Positions 50,957-59,537 of a stretch of 64,000 nt of DNA are shown piece after piece. Position 1 is the first letter of the stretch; every line of letters starts with the position of its first letter. The position numbers and the translations under genes are program-made. The notes beneath the pieces were generated by a model. The model was not told the DNA's origin, did no database searches, and worked only from the letters and a program-made list of their open reading frames with translations. The stretch lies in assembly GCA_001825665.1 (NCBI GenBank), contig MHXZ01000073.1:18395-82394 (forward strand), in the 5' to 3' direction. The stretch comes from Planctomycetes bacterium GWF2_41_51 (GTDB taxonomy: Bacteria; Planctomycetota; Phycisphaerae; Sedimentisphaerales; UBA12454).

Positions 50957-52579
50957 TTATTGACTTACTGGGCCGGGGACAAATGACGCGTTGACAGCGC
51001 CTTTATCGACCATGTTCTTGAGCATCATAACTATTTCAGAATATGGAACGCCGAGGCCGGGACGTTTTTTATCGTCTTTCGGTGAAGGCGGATCTCCGAG
51101 AAGTTTTATAATGTCAGCAATTCTGGTCGAGCATTTCAACGGGCCCATAAGACCGCCGGTCAGCGGATGCTTTCTCAAAATTGAGACTCGCTCATCGGTC
51201 GGTTCGGAATTGATAATGATGTTGCCGTCTTCGGATTCGATGTAAATACCCTTTTCGCAGTCAACCGGCGCACCGAAGAGTACAATTCCGGGTTCCTGCT
51301 TGCGTGAAGCAAAAATTATTTTCGGGCCTGGAGTAATGATTTGGTCGATGAAGAAGTCTTCGGCGATAATCGAGCGAAGAATCGATGCATCGTTGTGCAT
51401 GCGCAAGTATGAATAGGCGGTGTACCTTACATCAAAATTGCTGTCGCCGACAAGTCTGTTCATCAAAGCGACGGCATTATTTTTTGAAGCGAATTCGCCT
51501 ATGTTAACGATAGCCTGCATACGCAGAGGTGAATCTGTATTTTGAGCGAAATCCCGCATAACTTTCAGGCCTCTATCGTCGCCCAAGGCGATAAAATTAG
51601 ATGCGACGGTAAATTTTATCTCTATATCGTTTGAATCAAGCAGCGGGAGCAATTTATCGATTGTTGGTTTGCCAATTGCCAGTAGAGAGACTTGAGGTTT
51701 GCTTTTATCGGAAACTGTTTTAAGCTCATCGACAAGCTGATTAATGCGCTGCTCTTCAAGCGATGCATTGGAGGCGATGTATAACGATTTTACAAGCATA
51801 ATGAATCTTGATTTTTTGTTTTGGTAGAACTGCGGGACAATAACATTGATAACGCTTTCGGAAACGGCGTTAGCGACATCCTTTCCGAAACGCTGGTTGA
51901 TTCGGTTCCTGATGTAAGCAGCGGCTTTAAAGTCTGGTTTGTAAAGAGCAAGTGTTATCTGGTAATCTTCGATAACTTTTCCGCCGCCAAGAATTAGACC
52001 GTTTGTTGGGGACGTTTTGGAATCGGGCATATTATCGGTATAAATCGGACCTGCCGCATAAGCGAGCGTTCTTGAAGATTCGAGTGTCTCTTCAACGCGT
52101 GTGACGAATTTTAAATCGGTTGTATAGAGACGGCCGCCCGCCAGAGAAGTTGTCTGTGTGCCGGGCAGAGGTTTGACGGTAATATCGAAAGCCTCGTATT
52201 TGGACGCGGCGGCTGGTATCACACCTTCCACGGTTACTACGGCCGTGTCGATACTGTTAATCATTACATCGGGATTGATAAGGTCTTTTCTGCCAACCTG
52301 TGTCATTATATACTTGCGCAAATAATCGCGCATATCAGGCGGGCATTCTGAAGACCCAGTTCCGCCCAGGCCTACAACCAGGCCGATACCTTTTACGTTA
52401 ATGGGTCTAAGCGAGACAATCTCAGCGAGGTCGCCGACTGTTCTGTCGAGTTTGACAGGCTCGGCATCTTTAACGCTTTTATCGTCTTTAGATTTGCTCT
52501 TCTTTTTGGCAGCTTCGCAGAAAGAAACACAAATCAATAGAAGGCCAATGATTAAAATCGAAACTTTCCATGTTTTCAT
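50957..52579 (-). CDS. Stand-alone FlgI-like P-ring protein with HEAT repeats
   Basis: The 540-residue protein has a signal peptide, a basic linker, then a FlgI-like N-terminal region (GDLAEIVSLRPINVKGIGLV, VVGLGGTGSSECPPD, VIPAAASKYEAFDITVKPLPG). The middle (about residues 295-405) is made of HEAT-like repeats (IEIKFTVASNFIALGDDRG, RMQAIVNIGEFASKNNAV). The end resumes FlgI-like strands (EDGNIIINSEPTDERVSIL). Typical FlgI is about 360-370 residues, so the HEAT block is an insertion. No flagellar genes are nearby, so the protein probably does a different job in the outer envelope. Confidence 0.75.
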   Translation of the reverse strand: MKTWKVSILIIGLLLICVSFCEAAKKKSKSKDDKSVKDAEPVKLDRTVGDLAEIVSLRPINVKGIGLVVGLGGTGSSECPPDMRDYLRKYIMTQVGRKDLINPDVMINSIDTAVVTVEGVIPAAASKYEAFDITVKPLPGTQTTSLAGGRLYTTDLKFVTRVEETLESSRTLAYAAGPIYTDNMPDSKTSPTNGLILGGGKVIEDYQITLALYKPDFKAAAYIRNRINQRFGKDVANAVSESVINVIVPQFYQNKKSRFIMLVKSLYIASNASLEEQRINQLVDELKTVSDKSKPQVSLLAIGKPTIDKLLPLLDSNDIEIKFTVASNFIALGDDRGLKVMRDFAQNTDSPLRMQAIVNIGEFASKNNAVALMNRLVGDSNFDVRYTAYSYLRMHNDASILRSIIAEDFFIDQIITPGPKIIFASRKQEPGIVLFGAPVDCEKGIYIESEDGNIIINSEPTDERVSILRKHPLTGGLMGPLKCSTRIADIIKLLGDPPSPKDDKKRPGLGVPYSEIVMMLKNMVDKGAVNASFVPGPVSQ

Positions 52580-52734
52580 AATCGTCCGGTCCCAATTAAT
52601 ATTAATTTATTTGTTAAAATCATATTTAGTATAGGCTTAAGAGTCAAGAGGTTAAATAAAAAACTGGTGTTAATTGATTTTTGTTGATTCGAAAGAAGTA
52701 GAAAACTATTATAACAAGCCAAGGAAGCAGGAAG

Positions 52735-53715
52735 TTGTCGATAAAAGAAACCATAAACGATACAATACTTGTCGGAATCGACGAAGCAGGACTTGGGCCT
52801 ATTTTGGGGCCTTTGGTCGTGTCTGGTGCTGCTTTTAGTGTGCCGGCAGCGAAAATAAGTGATGATTTTTGGGAACTTCTGGCGGATAGTGTTTCATCGA
52901 ACAAGAAAAATCTGGCAGGCAGAATCCTTGTCTGTGACAGCAAAAAGGCATATACACCGGCGAACGGAATAGCATTTCTCGAAAAAACGGTGTTGACATT
53001 TCTTAAGTATTTTTCCCGAATACCCCAAACTGCCGGGGAACTTGCGGATTTGCTCTGCGCGGACAGTAAGCAAAAAATTCTCGAATGCCCGTGGTATAAA
53101 AACATAGATAGTCAGAAAATAAAATTCAATGCTGATGAGATTTCCATATCGGCGGGGGTGCTGAAAAAAAATCTTGAACAGAATGGAATCGCACTGACAT
53201 ATTTGAAAAGTTTTTGTCTCGATGCGGGATGCTATAACGAGTTAATCGAAAAAGTGAGGAATAAATCGAGCGTTGTTTTTAATCTTGTATGCAGACTTAT
53301 CAGTGAGATTATCAAAAACGGTTATTGGAATTATCATTTCGTAATTGACAGGCAGGGCGGGCGGATGAGATATGCTCAGAATCTGCGGACGATGTTTCCG
53401 CAAATGGATCTGAAGATTTTAAAGGAAGAGGAAAATATCAGCAGCTATCAACTTTCGTCGGCAAATAGAAATATCACAATGGATTTCGCGGTAAAGGCGG
53501 ATGATTATTTTCTTCCGGTATGCCTTGCGTCGATGGCGTGCAAATATCTGCGCGAGCAGCTTATGATATCTCACAACAATTATTTCATTGAAAAGTGCGC
53601 GGATTTAAAACCAACAGCCGGTTATTGGACGGATGGGAAAAGATTTTTAAACGATTTAAAAGCGATCGCGCCTCATATACAATATAATCCGGCGCAATTG
53701 ATTAGAAGCAGATGA
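52735..53715 (+). CDS. RNase HII-like protein
   Basis: The 326-residue protein starts at TTG 52735 behind AGGAAG. It opens ILVGIDEAGLGPILGPLVVSG, matching the RNase HII signature (G-DEAG-RG-P-GP) with Leu in place of the usual Arg in the GRG motif. Later acidic positions (VCDSKK, HFVIDRQGG) fit the metal-binding core. It is about 100 residues longer than typical RNase HII. It probably cuts RNA in DNA, but the substitution leaves the specificity open. Confidence 0.7.
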   Translation: MSIKETINDTILVGIDEAGLGPILGPLVVSGAAFSVPAAKISDDFWELLADSVSSNKKNLAGRILVCDSKKAYTPANGIAFLEKTVLTFLKYFSRIPQTAGELADLLCADSKQKILECPWYKNIDSQKIKFNADEISISAGVLKKNLEQNGIALTYLKSFCLDAGCYNELIEKVRNKSSVVFNLVCRLISEIIKNGYWNYHFVIDRQGGRMRYAQNLRTMFPQMDLKILKEEENISSYQLSSANRNITMDFAVKADDYFLPVCLASMACKYLREQLMISHNNYFIEKCADLKPTAGYWTDGKRFLNDLKAIAPHIQYNPAQLIRSR

Positions 53716-53788
53716 GATAATAATTTTTAATTTTATCTTTAAATTAGTACTACCAAAAATCCATTTTAGAATTTGCACGTAACTGCAT

Positions 53789-56050
53789 TTATAAATTTTC
53801 TATAACATCGTACCAATGTGACGCAAATATGCAAAAATCATTAAAATCAACTTTCCTGTCATAATTTAAATCTGTCTCATAGCAAAATCCGGACGATTCA
53901 CAATCACCCGCAAGCCATTGGTGAGTGAATAAATTCAAATCATAGTTAGCAATGCTGCCGTTATGATCCAAGTCGCCTGTAATATGTTCTGTCCATCCCC
54001 ATCTGCCTAAATAAGCCGAAGTCTGCCCTCCGGCGTTAGTAAAACTCCCTGCTGCGATTAATTTTCCATAGTGCACAGTCAAAGCACGAACGCTGCCGTC
54101 TGTTCCTGTTCCAAGTGTCTGCCAGCTTGCACCATCCCAATAAGCAATGTAATTATTGAAATATCCTCCGGCTATTAAATTACCATTATAAATTGTCAAA
54201 GCATAAACGCTGCTATTCAAACCGCTTCCAAGATTTTGCCAGACAGTGCCATTCCATGCCGCAACATGATTAGCCGCGACTCCTCCTGCGCTCGTGAAAC
54301 TACCGCCGGCTATTAGATATCCATCGTAAACACATAACGAATCGACATAACCTGGAGTATTCATACCTCCACCCAAATCCTGCCAGCTTGTGCCATCCCA
54401 GCTTGCAATGTACTTTACCGCAATCCCGCCTGCGGACCCAATTGAACCTGCTGCGATTAATTTGCCATCATAGACAGCAAGTTTGTGGTAAGCGCGAAAA
54501 CCGGTTAATCCTTTTCCTAAAGATTCCCAGTTCGTACCATTCCATTGTGCAATTTCATTTACATCAACTCCGCCAGCCGATTTGAAATTTCCTGCTGCTA
54601 TTAGCTTGTCGTTATAGACGGCAAGACCTGTTACAATGCCGCTCATTCCATTCCCCAAATTATTCCAATTTGTCCCATCCCATGATGCGATACGATTTGC
54701 TGTGATGTTCCCCGCCTTAGTAAACGAACCTCCTGCGATTAGCTCTCCATTATATACAGTCAAAGCATAGATGTTGCCATTCATGCCATAGCCCAATGAT
54801 TCCCAGTCAATACCATTCCAACCGGCAATATAATTGACTGGTACATTGCTTGCAGTAATGAAATTACCGGCCGCTATCAATTGTCCTTTGTAAACAGTAG
54901 CACAATTAATGTAACTATTAAAACCGCCTTCCGACGGATAACCTACACTGTTCCAGCTAACTGCGTTCCAGCTTGCTATGCAATTCACAGGACTATCACC
55001 TGCACTGCTAAAATATCCTGCGGCAATCAGCTCGCCATTATAAATTGTCAATGCTGAAATATTGCCGTTAGCGCCTGAACCTAATGTGTTCCAACTTGTC
55101 CCATCCCAGCATGCGATATGATTGGCAGATGTTTCTCCGACCGATGAAAAATTCCCTGCTGCAATCAATTTGCCATCATATACACCCATTGCTGATACAT
55201 TGGCATTTGTACCATTTTCCATCGCTTGCCAGTTTGAGCCATCCCAGCGCGCAACGTTATTTGCCTCGTTCCCTCCTGCTATTGTGAAAACACCTCCTGC
55301 TATTATTTGATTGTCATAGACAGTCAATGCTTTAACCGTTGGATATGAACCCCCTTCGATTCCGCCGCTTATTGCCTGCCATGCGGTGCCATTCCAACTG
55401 GCGACACATTTTGCTGGAACGCCTCCGGCAGTTGTGAAATCTCCACCGGCAATTAATTTACCATTATAAACTGCAAAAGCGTAAACACTGCTATTCATTC
55501 CGCCGCCAAGCGTTTGCCAGCTTGTACCATTCCAATAACCTATATAATTTGGTGTTGAATCATACCAGGTAGAAAAACTTCCACCCGCTATTAATTCGCC
55601 ATTGTAAACAGTAAGTGCATATACGGTAGAATCTATTTCAGTGCCCAATGGCTGCCATGTTGAACCATTCCATATCGTGACATTGCGAGCAGAAACTCCT
55701 CCAGCAGTTGTAAAATATCCTCCCGCAACTAATTGACCATTATAAACGGTTAATGCATAAACAGTATTATTCATCCCCGTACCTAATGGCTGCCAATTTA
55801 TTCCATTCCATGCAGCAATTCGGTTGCATGCGACATTCCCTGCATTGGTAAAATTGCCGCCGATAACGAGTAATGAGGCCGCAGGTCCTCCACCATCCGG
55901 GTCCCACATTGTTGCGCAGTAAACTGTTCCGTTAATGCCATTAACCATCTCCCCACTAAGCCAGTTTGGATTTGCACTTTGCGCAATAGTACCGGTTTTT
56001 AAAATAAAGAAAACATATAGAAATGTTTTAGACCAAAAAGTTGTGTCCAT
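53789..56050 (-). CDS. Large secreted 14-repeat protein with dockerin-like tail
   Basis: The 753-residue protein has a signal peptide and about 14 repeats of roughly 45 residues with consensus GNIYALTVYNGELIAGGSF ... AGGV ... IASWDGTSWQ-LG, probably forming one or two beta-propellers. Repeats have diverged, which rules out recent duplication. The C-terminus holds paired dockerin-like EF-hands (DLDHNGSIANYDLNLFTHQWL, then LNYDRKVDFNDFCIFASHW). No catalytic motif; probably surface or binding. Confidence 0.8.
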   Translation of the reverse strand: MDTTFWSKTFLYVFFILKTGTIAQSANPNWLSGEMVNGINGTVYCATMWDPDGGGPAASLLVIGGNFTNAGNVACNRIAAWNGINWQPLGTGMNNTVYALTVYNGQLVAGGYFTTAGGVSARNVTIWNGSTWQPLGTEIDSTVYALTVYNGELIAGGSFSTWYDSTPNYIGYWNGTSWQTLGGGMNSSVYAFAVYNGKLIAGGDFTTAGGVPAKCVASWNGTAWQAISGGIEGGSYPTVKALTVYDNQIIAGGVFTIAGGNEANNVARWDGSNWQAMENGTNANVSAMGVYDGKLIAAGNFSSVGETSANHIACWDGTSWNTLGSGANGNISALTIYNGELIAAGYFSSAGDSPVNCIASWNAVSWNSVGYPSEGGFNSYINCATVYKGQLIAAGNFITASNVPVNYIAGWNGIDWESLGYGMNGNIYALTVYNGELIAGGSFTKAGNITANRIASWDGTNWNNLGNGMSGIVTGLAVYNDKLIAAGNFKSAGGVDVNEIAQWNGTNWESLGKGLTGFRAYHKLAVYDGKLIAAGSIGSAGGIAVKYIASWDGTSWQDLGGGMNTPGYVDSLCVYDGYLIAGGSFTSAGGVAANHVAAWNGTVWQNLGSGLNSSVYALTIYNGNLIAGGYFNNYIAYWDGASWQTLGTGTDGSVRALTVHYGKLIAAGSFTNAGGQTSAYLGRWGWTEHITGDLDHNGSIANYDLNLFTHQWLAGDCESSGFCYETDLNYDRKVDFNDFCIFASHWYDVIENL

Positions 56051-56256
56051 GCTTCTAACTCCTACAATTTAGAATTTGTATCAAATTAATTATAAATTAT
56101 TAATATTATTTGTCCACAAAATTATAACATAATCTCTTCTTACCGAGGGCTAAATGAAATTGATGAGAAAGGGATGTGAAAAATGGATTTGAACATTAAA
56201 AGTAATCGTGTTGCCTATTTCAATATAATCCCGCTCAATTGATTCACAGCAGATAA

Positions 56257-56907
56257 TTAGATTTTTCGCATGAGGCCGACAACGATGCCGGCGATTGTAC
56301 AGTTTTGCGTGTAGATAGGCTCGTAAGCGGGGTTTGATGGTTCGAGGCGGATCCTGTCGGATTCTTTGAAGAATCTTTTCACAGTTGCGTTTTCGTTATC
56401 GACAATTGCAGCGACGATTTTGCCATTTTGAGCGTTTTGCGATTTTTTGCAGACGACGAAATCACCATCGAATATGCCGTCACCTGTCATACTGTCGCCC
56501 TGAACTTTCAGAGCGAACGTATCTTCATCAGAACCAAATTGAGACTGCATGGAAATTCGTTCGACGTTTTCAATCGCTTCAATCGGCAAACCCGCGGCAA
56601 TTCTGCCGAGAACGGCGATGCCGTCGGAAGATTCTGCCGCAGAGGTGTCTTCAATTGCGGCTTCTTTAAGCAACTTTAATGCTTTGCTGGTGAGATTCAA
56701 AGAGCGAGCCTTGCCAGGGTCTGCTGAAAGAAGGCCTTTTTCTTTTAAGCCTGCGATGTGCTCGAATACCGTTGTTCTGCTTGTCCCCAAGAGGTCGGCA
56801 AGTTCCTGAAGCGTTATCGAATAACATCGGTTCTGGCGTGAGCTGTCGACCAGTTTCAAGACCTGAAACTGACGCGGGGTTAAGGTCATTTGATTTATCA
56901 AACTCAT
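56257..56907 (-). CDS. lexA: LexA repressor
   Basis: The 216-residue protein has an N-terminal winged HTH (ITLQELADLLGTSRTTVFEHI) and the S24 protease domain. The cleavage site is Ala105-Gly106 in GRIAAGLP, with Ser139 in GDSMTGDG and Lys177 in NENATVKRF. All catalytic residues are present, so RecA-stimulated self-cleavage and SOS control are expected. GGAGGTAG precedes the ATG. No CTGT-type SOS box was seen upstream, so the operator is unknown. It lies inside the 3' part of the preceding ORF. Confidence 0.93.
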   Translation of the reverse strand: MSLINQMTLTPRQFQVLKLVDSSRQNRCYSITLQELADLLGTSRTTVFEHIAGLKEKGLLSADPGKARSLNLTSKALKLLKEAAIEDTSAAESSDGIAVLGRIAAGLPIEAIENVERISMQSQFGSDEDTFALKVQGDSMTGDGIFDGDFVVCKKSQNAQNGKIVAAIVDNENATVKRFFKESDRIRLEPSNPAYEPIYTQNCTIAGIVVGLMRKI

Positions 56908-57163
56908 TTTCTACCTCCATGTACTCAGGCAATTGTGCGTTTTGAATTGCAGAGTTGATTTTTTCGAGCGTGGAATTTTGCAGCAATTCCTCATTAATTA
57001 CCGTGTCAAGCATCTTTGAGATGGTTTCAAGCACCGAGCCGATCGGTTTGCGAGATGCTTTTGACATGTTTTTGCCGGGCCAGTTGTTTACATATTGGCC
57101 TCCGGGGCCAAAACGGCAGAGCGGCATATTCTGGTCGTTACTGAATCTTTCGTTTTTGTCCAT
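56666..57163 (-). CDS. Small protein overlapping lexA by 242 bases
   Basis: The 165-residue ORF reads in a frame different from lexA. Its first 84 residues (LCRFGPGGQYVNNWPGKNMS, then GSVLETISKMLDTVINEEL, then AIQNAQLPEYMEVENEF) look like a real helical protein. The remaining 80 residues lie over the lexA start and read as low-quality sequence. lexA has its own ribosome site inside this ORF. Probably a genuine small gene upstream of lexA whose C-terminal extension is either overlapping coding or lost by frameshift. No family recognised. Confidence 0.5.
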   Translation of the reverse strand: MDKNERFSNDQNMPLCRFGPGGQYVNNWPGKNMSKASRKPIGSVLETISKMLDTVINEELLQNSTLEKINSAIQNAQLPEYMEVENEFDKSNDLNPASVSGLETGRQLTPEPMLFDNASGTCRPLGDKQNNGIRAHRRLKRKRPSFSRPWQGSLFESHQQSIKVA

Positions 57164-57369
57164 TTTTCACATCCTTGTCTTCTTGTTTTTCTTTTTTTAT
57201 CCAAAGTCATATCGGCAAAGGCGAATCATTTACCCTAACAAAAACCGAACAAAAATAAAAAATATTGAGAATCGCTTTTGGCGTTCTGAAAACACGATTT
57301 TATATCGGACTAAAACGAAAAAATGTTATTTAAGATTTAAAAGGGCTGAAAAGTTGGCTGAATTTCGTT

Positions 57370-59310
57370 TTAGGGATTGAATGAGTTTGGATCATAAATA
57401 CAATTTACAAATTCATTGCTGACAATGATCTGGTAATCTTTGGGGTTGTTGGGGTCTTCTATGGAGAAATCGAGGCGATGTTCTATAGGAGGATTATTAC
57501 GCTGTACGAAGCATCGCAGATTGAAATAACTTGCTGTTCGTTTTGGAACATAAAAATGAGCAACGCCATTAGCATCGGTATTGACCGGCAGGTCTCCGGC
57601 GATTCTGACGGGGACGCCGTCAAGCGGAAGATTTTTTGAATCGAGAACCTTGAGAGTTATCTGTACCATTGCTTTTTCGATTGCGGGCAGGGAAATGCTA
57701 CCAAGACTAAAAATCTCGCCTTGGGCCAAATTGATTATATTGTTTATATAACGAGGAGCTAAAGTTTTGCTGTCTTCCAGAGAAGGTTCGTAGAAAACTT
57801 TGATGTCGGCTTGTGCAGGGATTTCCATTGACCATGTGTTGCGGATATAGCCGTGTTCATCGGTTTTTTTCCATTTGGTAGAGCTGATTCTGTATTTCAT
57901 ATCATCTGCCCACTGCGGTTTTGTTTCTTCAACGAATCTCCATTTGGGGTTGACAATAAGCGATTTCTCCCAGCGAAAATCAGCTACAACGATAGCAGAG
58001 GGAAAGAGCTTTATGTCTTCGAGATAAACGGGCTTTCCTTCGATGGGCTGCGAATTTGAGCTATTTCGCGGAATTTCTGCAAGCATGAAGTCCTGTTGAA
58101 TAACGTAATCAGGACGATCGGTGGGATTTGGAATTTTTACAAAAGTATAATAGCCATCATAATCAGTTGCAGCAGCTTCAGATGCGACATAAACTTTTTG
58201 GATAATATTCAAAGCCTGTTTTGAATTAGGATGAGAAGATAATCTATTTAATTGAGTCCAATCTTGTTTAGAAAGCCGCCCTGTTTGTACTTCGACGGCG
58301 TTTAGAAGTATATATGCTCCTCTGATCGGGTCGCCGGTGATTCCATTTATTACCCGCCCCTTGTATGTAACTTTAGCGGGCAAAGAGAAGATAATAGTTT
58401 CCGGAGAATTAGCGTTTATTTCAACTGGGTCGAAAATGGCTGACCAGCCAATGATTTGTACGTAGTATGTTCCATACGGAAGCTGCTGCATTTCCATAAG
58501 CTGTTTATATTTGAGCCTGATGGTTTGCTGACTGGGACGTTCGATTCTTATATCAGCATAAGATAAAATGTTCGGATCGAAAGGTGTGTATTTGTCCTTC
58601 ATGAAAAGAAGATTATGTTTTCTTCCCGATTTTTTCTCGAGGGTAATTTCCACATCTTTGGCGTTTGCGATTCGGCCGTCATAGGGCAGAAAGTTTGAAT
58701 TTTCGGGGGGTTCAATTCGGATTTGGAACAGAGAATTAAAGGGAATCAGATCATTTTGCTGGAGGCTGGTTGTCTGACCGATGGGCATATACAGTTGGAA
58801 GTAACCATCTTTATCGGTGATTACAGCGATCTTGTCGGACCATTGTTTAGGGTAAGCTCCGCCACTGCCGGGGGTTTCAATGTAAGTGCAATAAATGCGG
58901 GTATTTTCAATGGGGTTTCCGTTTGCGTCAATTACTCTGCCGCCGATAGCGCGGTCTGCCGCATCAGAATCGTTTTTAACGAGAGGCAGATAATAATCTG
59001 TATGAAGAACATCATCAGCGCAAATGTGTCTTACAACGGCTTTGCCGTAATCTGGATGCGAAAAAATGTATTCGAGAAAGGGCATTGGTGATTGGTCGCT
59101 TTTAAATATTCCATTTGATTTGATGTGCTCACGGAAAGTTTTAGAGCCAGTTGGTTCCCAGCTGTAAACGTCGAAATCAGATTCGAGTAAAGGATTCCCG
59201 AGCGCATCTTTAATCTCCCAAGTCCAGACTTTAGTTTCTGGGTTTTGAGCAGCCACAAAGGCTGATGATAAAAAAAAGACGAAAAAGATAACCATCCGAG
59301 AATATTTCAT
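57370..59310 (-). CDS. Secreted protein with repeated carboxypeptidase-regulatory-like domains
   Basis: The 646-residue protein has a signal peptide (MVIFFVFFLSSAFVAAQ). It contains several CarboxypepD_reg/Ig-like modules: IGGRVIDANGNPIENTRIYC, YKGRVINGITGDPIRGAYILL, and VLDSKNLPLDGVPVRI with VNTDANGVAHFYVP. There is no PEP-CTERM or dockerin tail and no enzyme signature. Such modules are beta-sandwiches that often build rigid rods. Probably secreted or outer-membrane associated. Confidence 0.7.
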   Translation of the reverse strand: MKYSRMVIFFVFFLSSAFVAAQNPETKVWTWEIKDALGNPLLESDFDVYSWEPTGSKTFREHIKSNGIFKSDQSPMPFLEYIFSHPDYGKAVVRHICADDVLHTDYYLPLVKNDSDAADRAIGGRVIDANGNPIENTRIYCTYIETPGSGGAYPKQWSDKIAVITDKDGYFQLYMPIGQTTSLQQNDLIPFNSLFQIRIEPPENSNFLPYDGRIANAKDVEITLEKKSGRKHNLLFMKDKYTPFDPNILSYADIRIERPSQQTIRLKYKQLMEMQQLPYGTYYVQIIGWSAIFDPVEINANSPETIIFSLPAKVTYKGRVINGITGDPIRGAYILLNAVEVQTGRLSKQDWTQLNRLSSHPNSKQALNIIQKVYVASEAAATDYDGYYTFVKIPNPTDRPDYVIQQDFMLAEIPRNSSNSQPIEGKPVYLEDIKLFPSAIVVADFRWEKSLIVNPKWRFVEETKPQWADDMKYRISSTKWKKTDEHGYIRNTWSMEIPAQADIKVFYEPSLEDSKTLAPRYINNIINLAQGEIFSLGSISLPAIEKAMVQITLKVLDSKNLPLDGVPVRIAGDLPVNTDANGVAHFYVPKRTASYFNLRCFVQRNNPPIEHRLDFSIEDPNNPKDYQIIVSNEFVNCIYDPNSFNP

Positions 59311-59537
59311 AGGGTATTTCCTTCTTGTAGATGGATTATATGAAATGAATTATGTTTTTTCAAACAATAAAAAAACAGAGGCTGTCGCAAAGTGGCTAAA
59401 AAAAACCGCAAATTGGCGGCGCAGGAAAATGTTTTTCACAGTAACTTGAGTCTCAGAGATTATTCGACAGGGAAGAACATCGTGATAACGGGAGTTGCAG
59501 TAAGAAATTAATGTGCAAATTTTTAAAGGAGTGGAAT

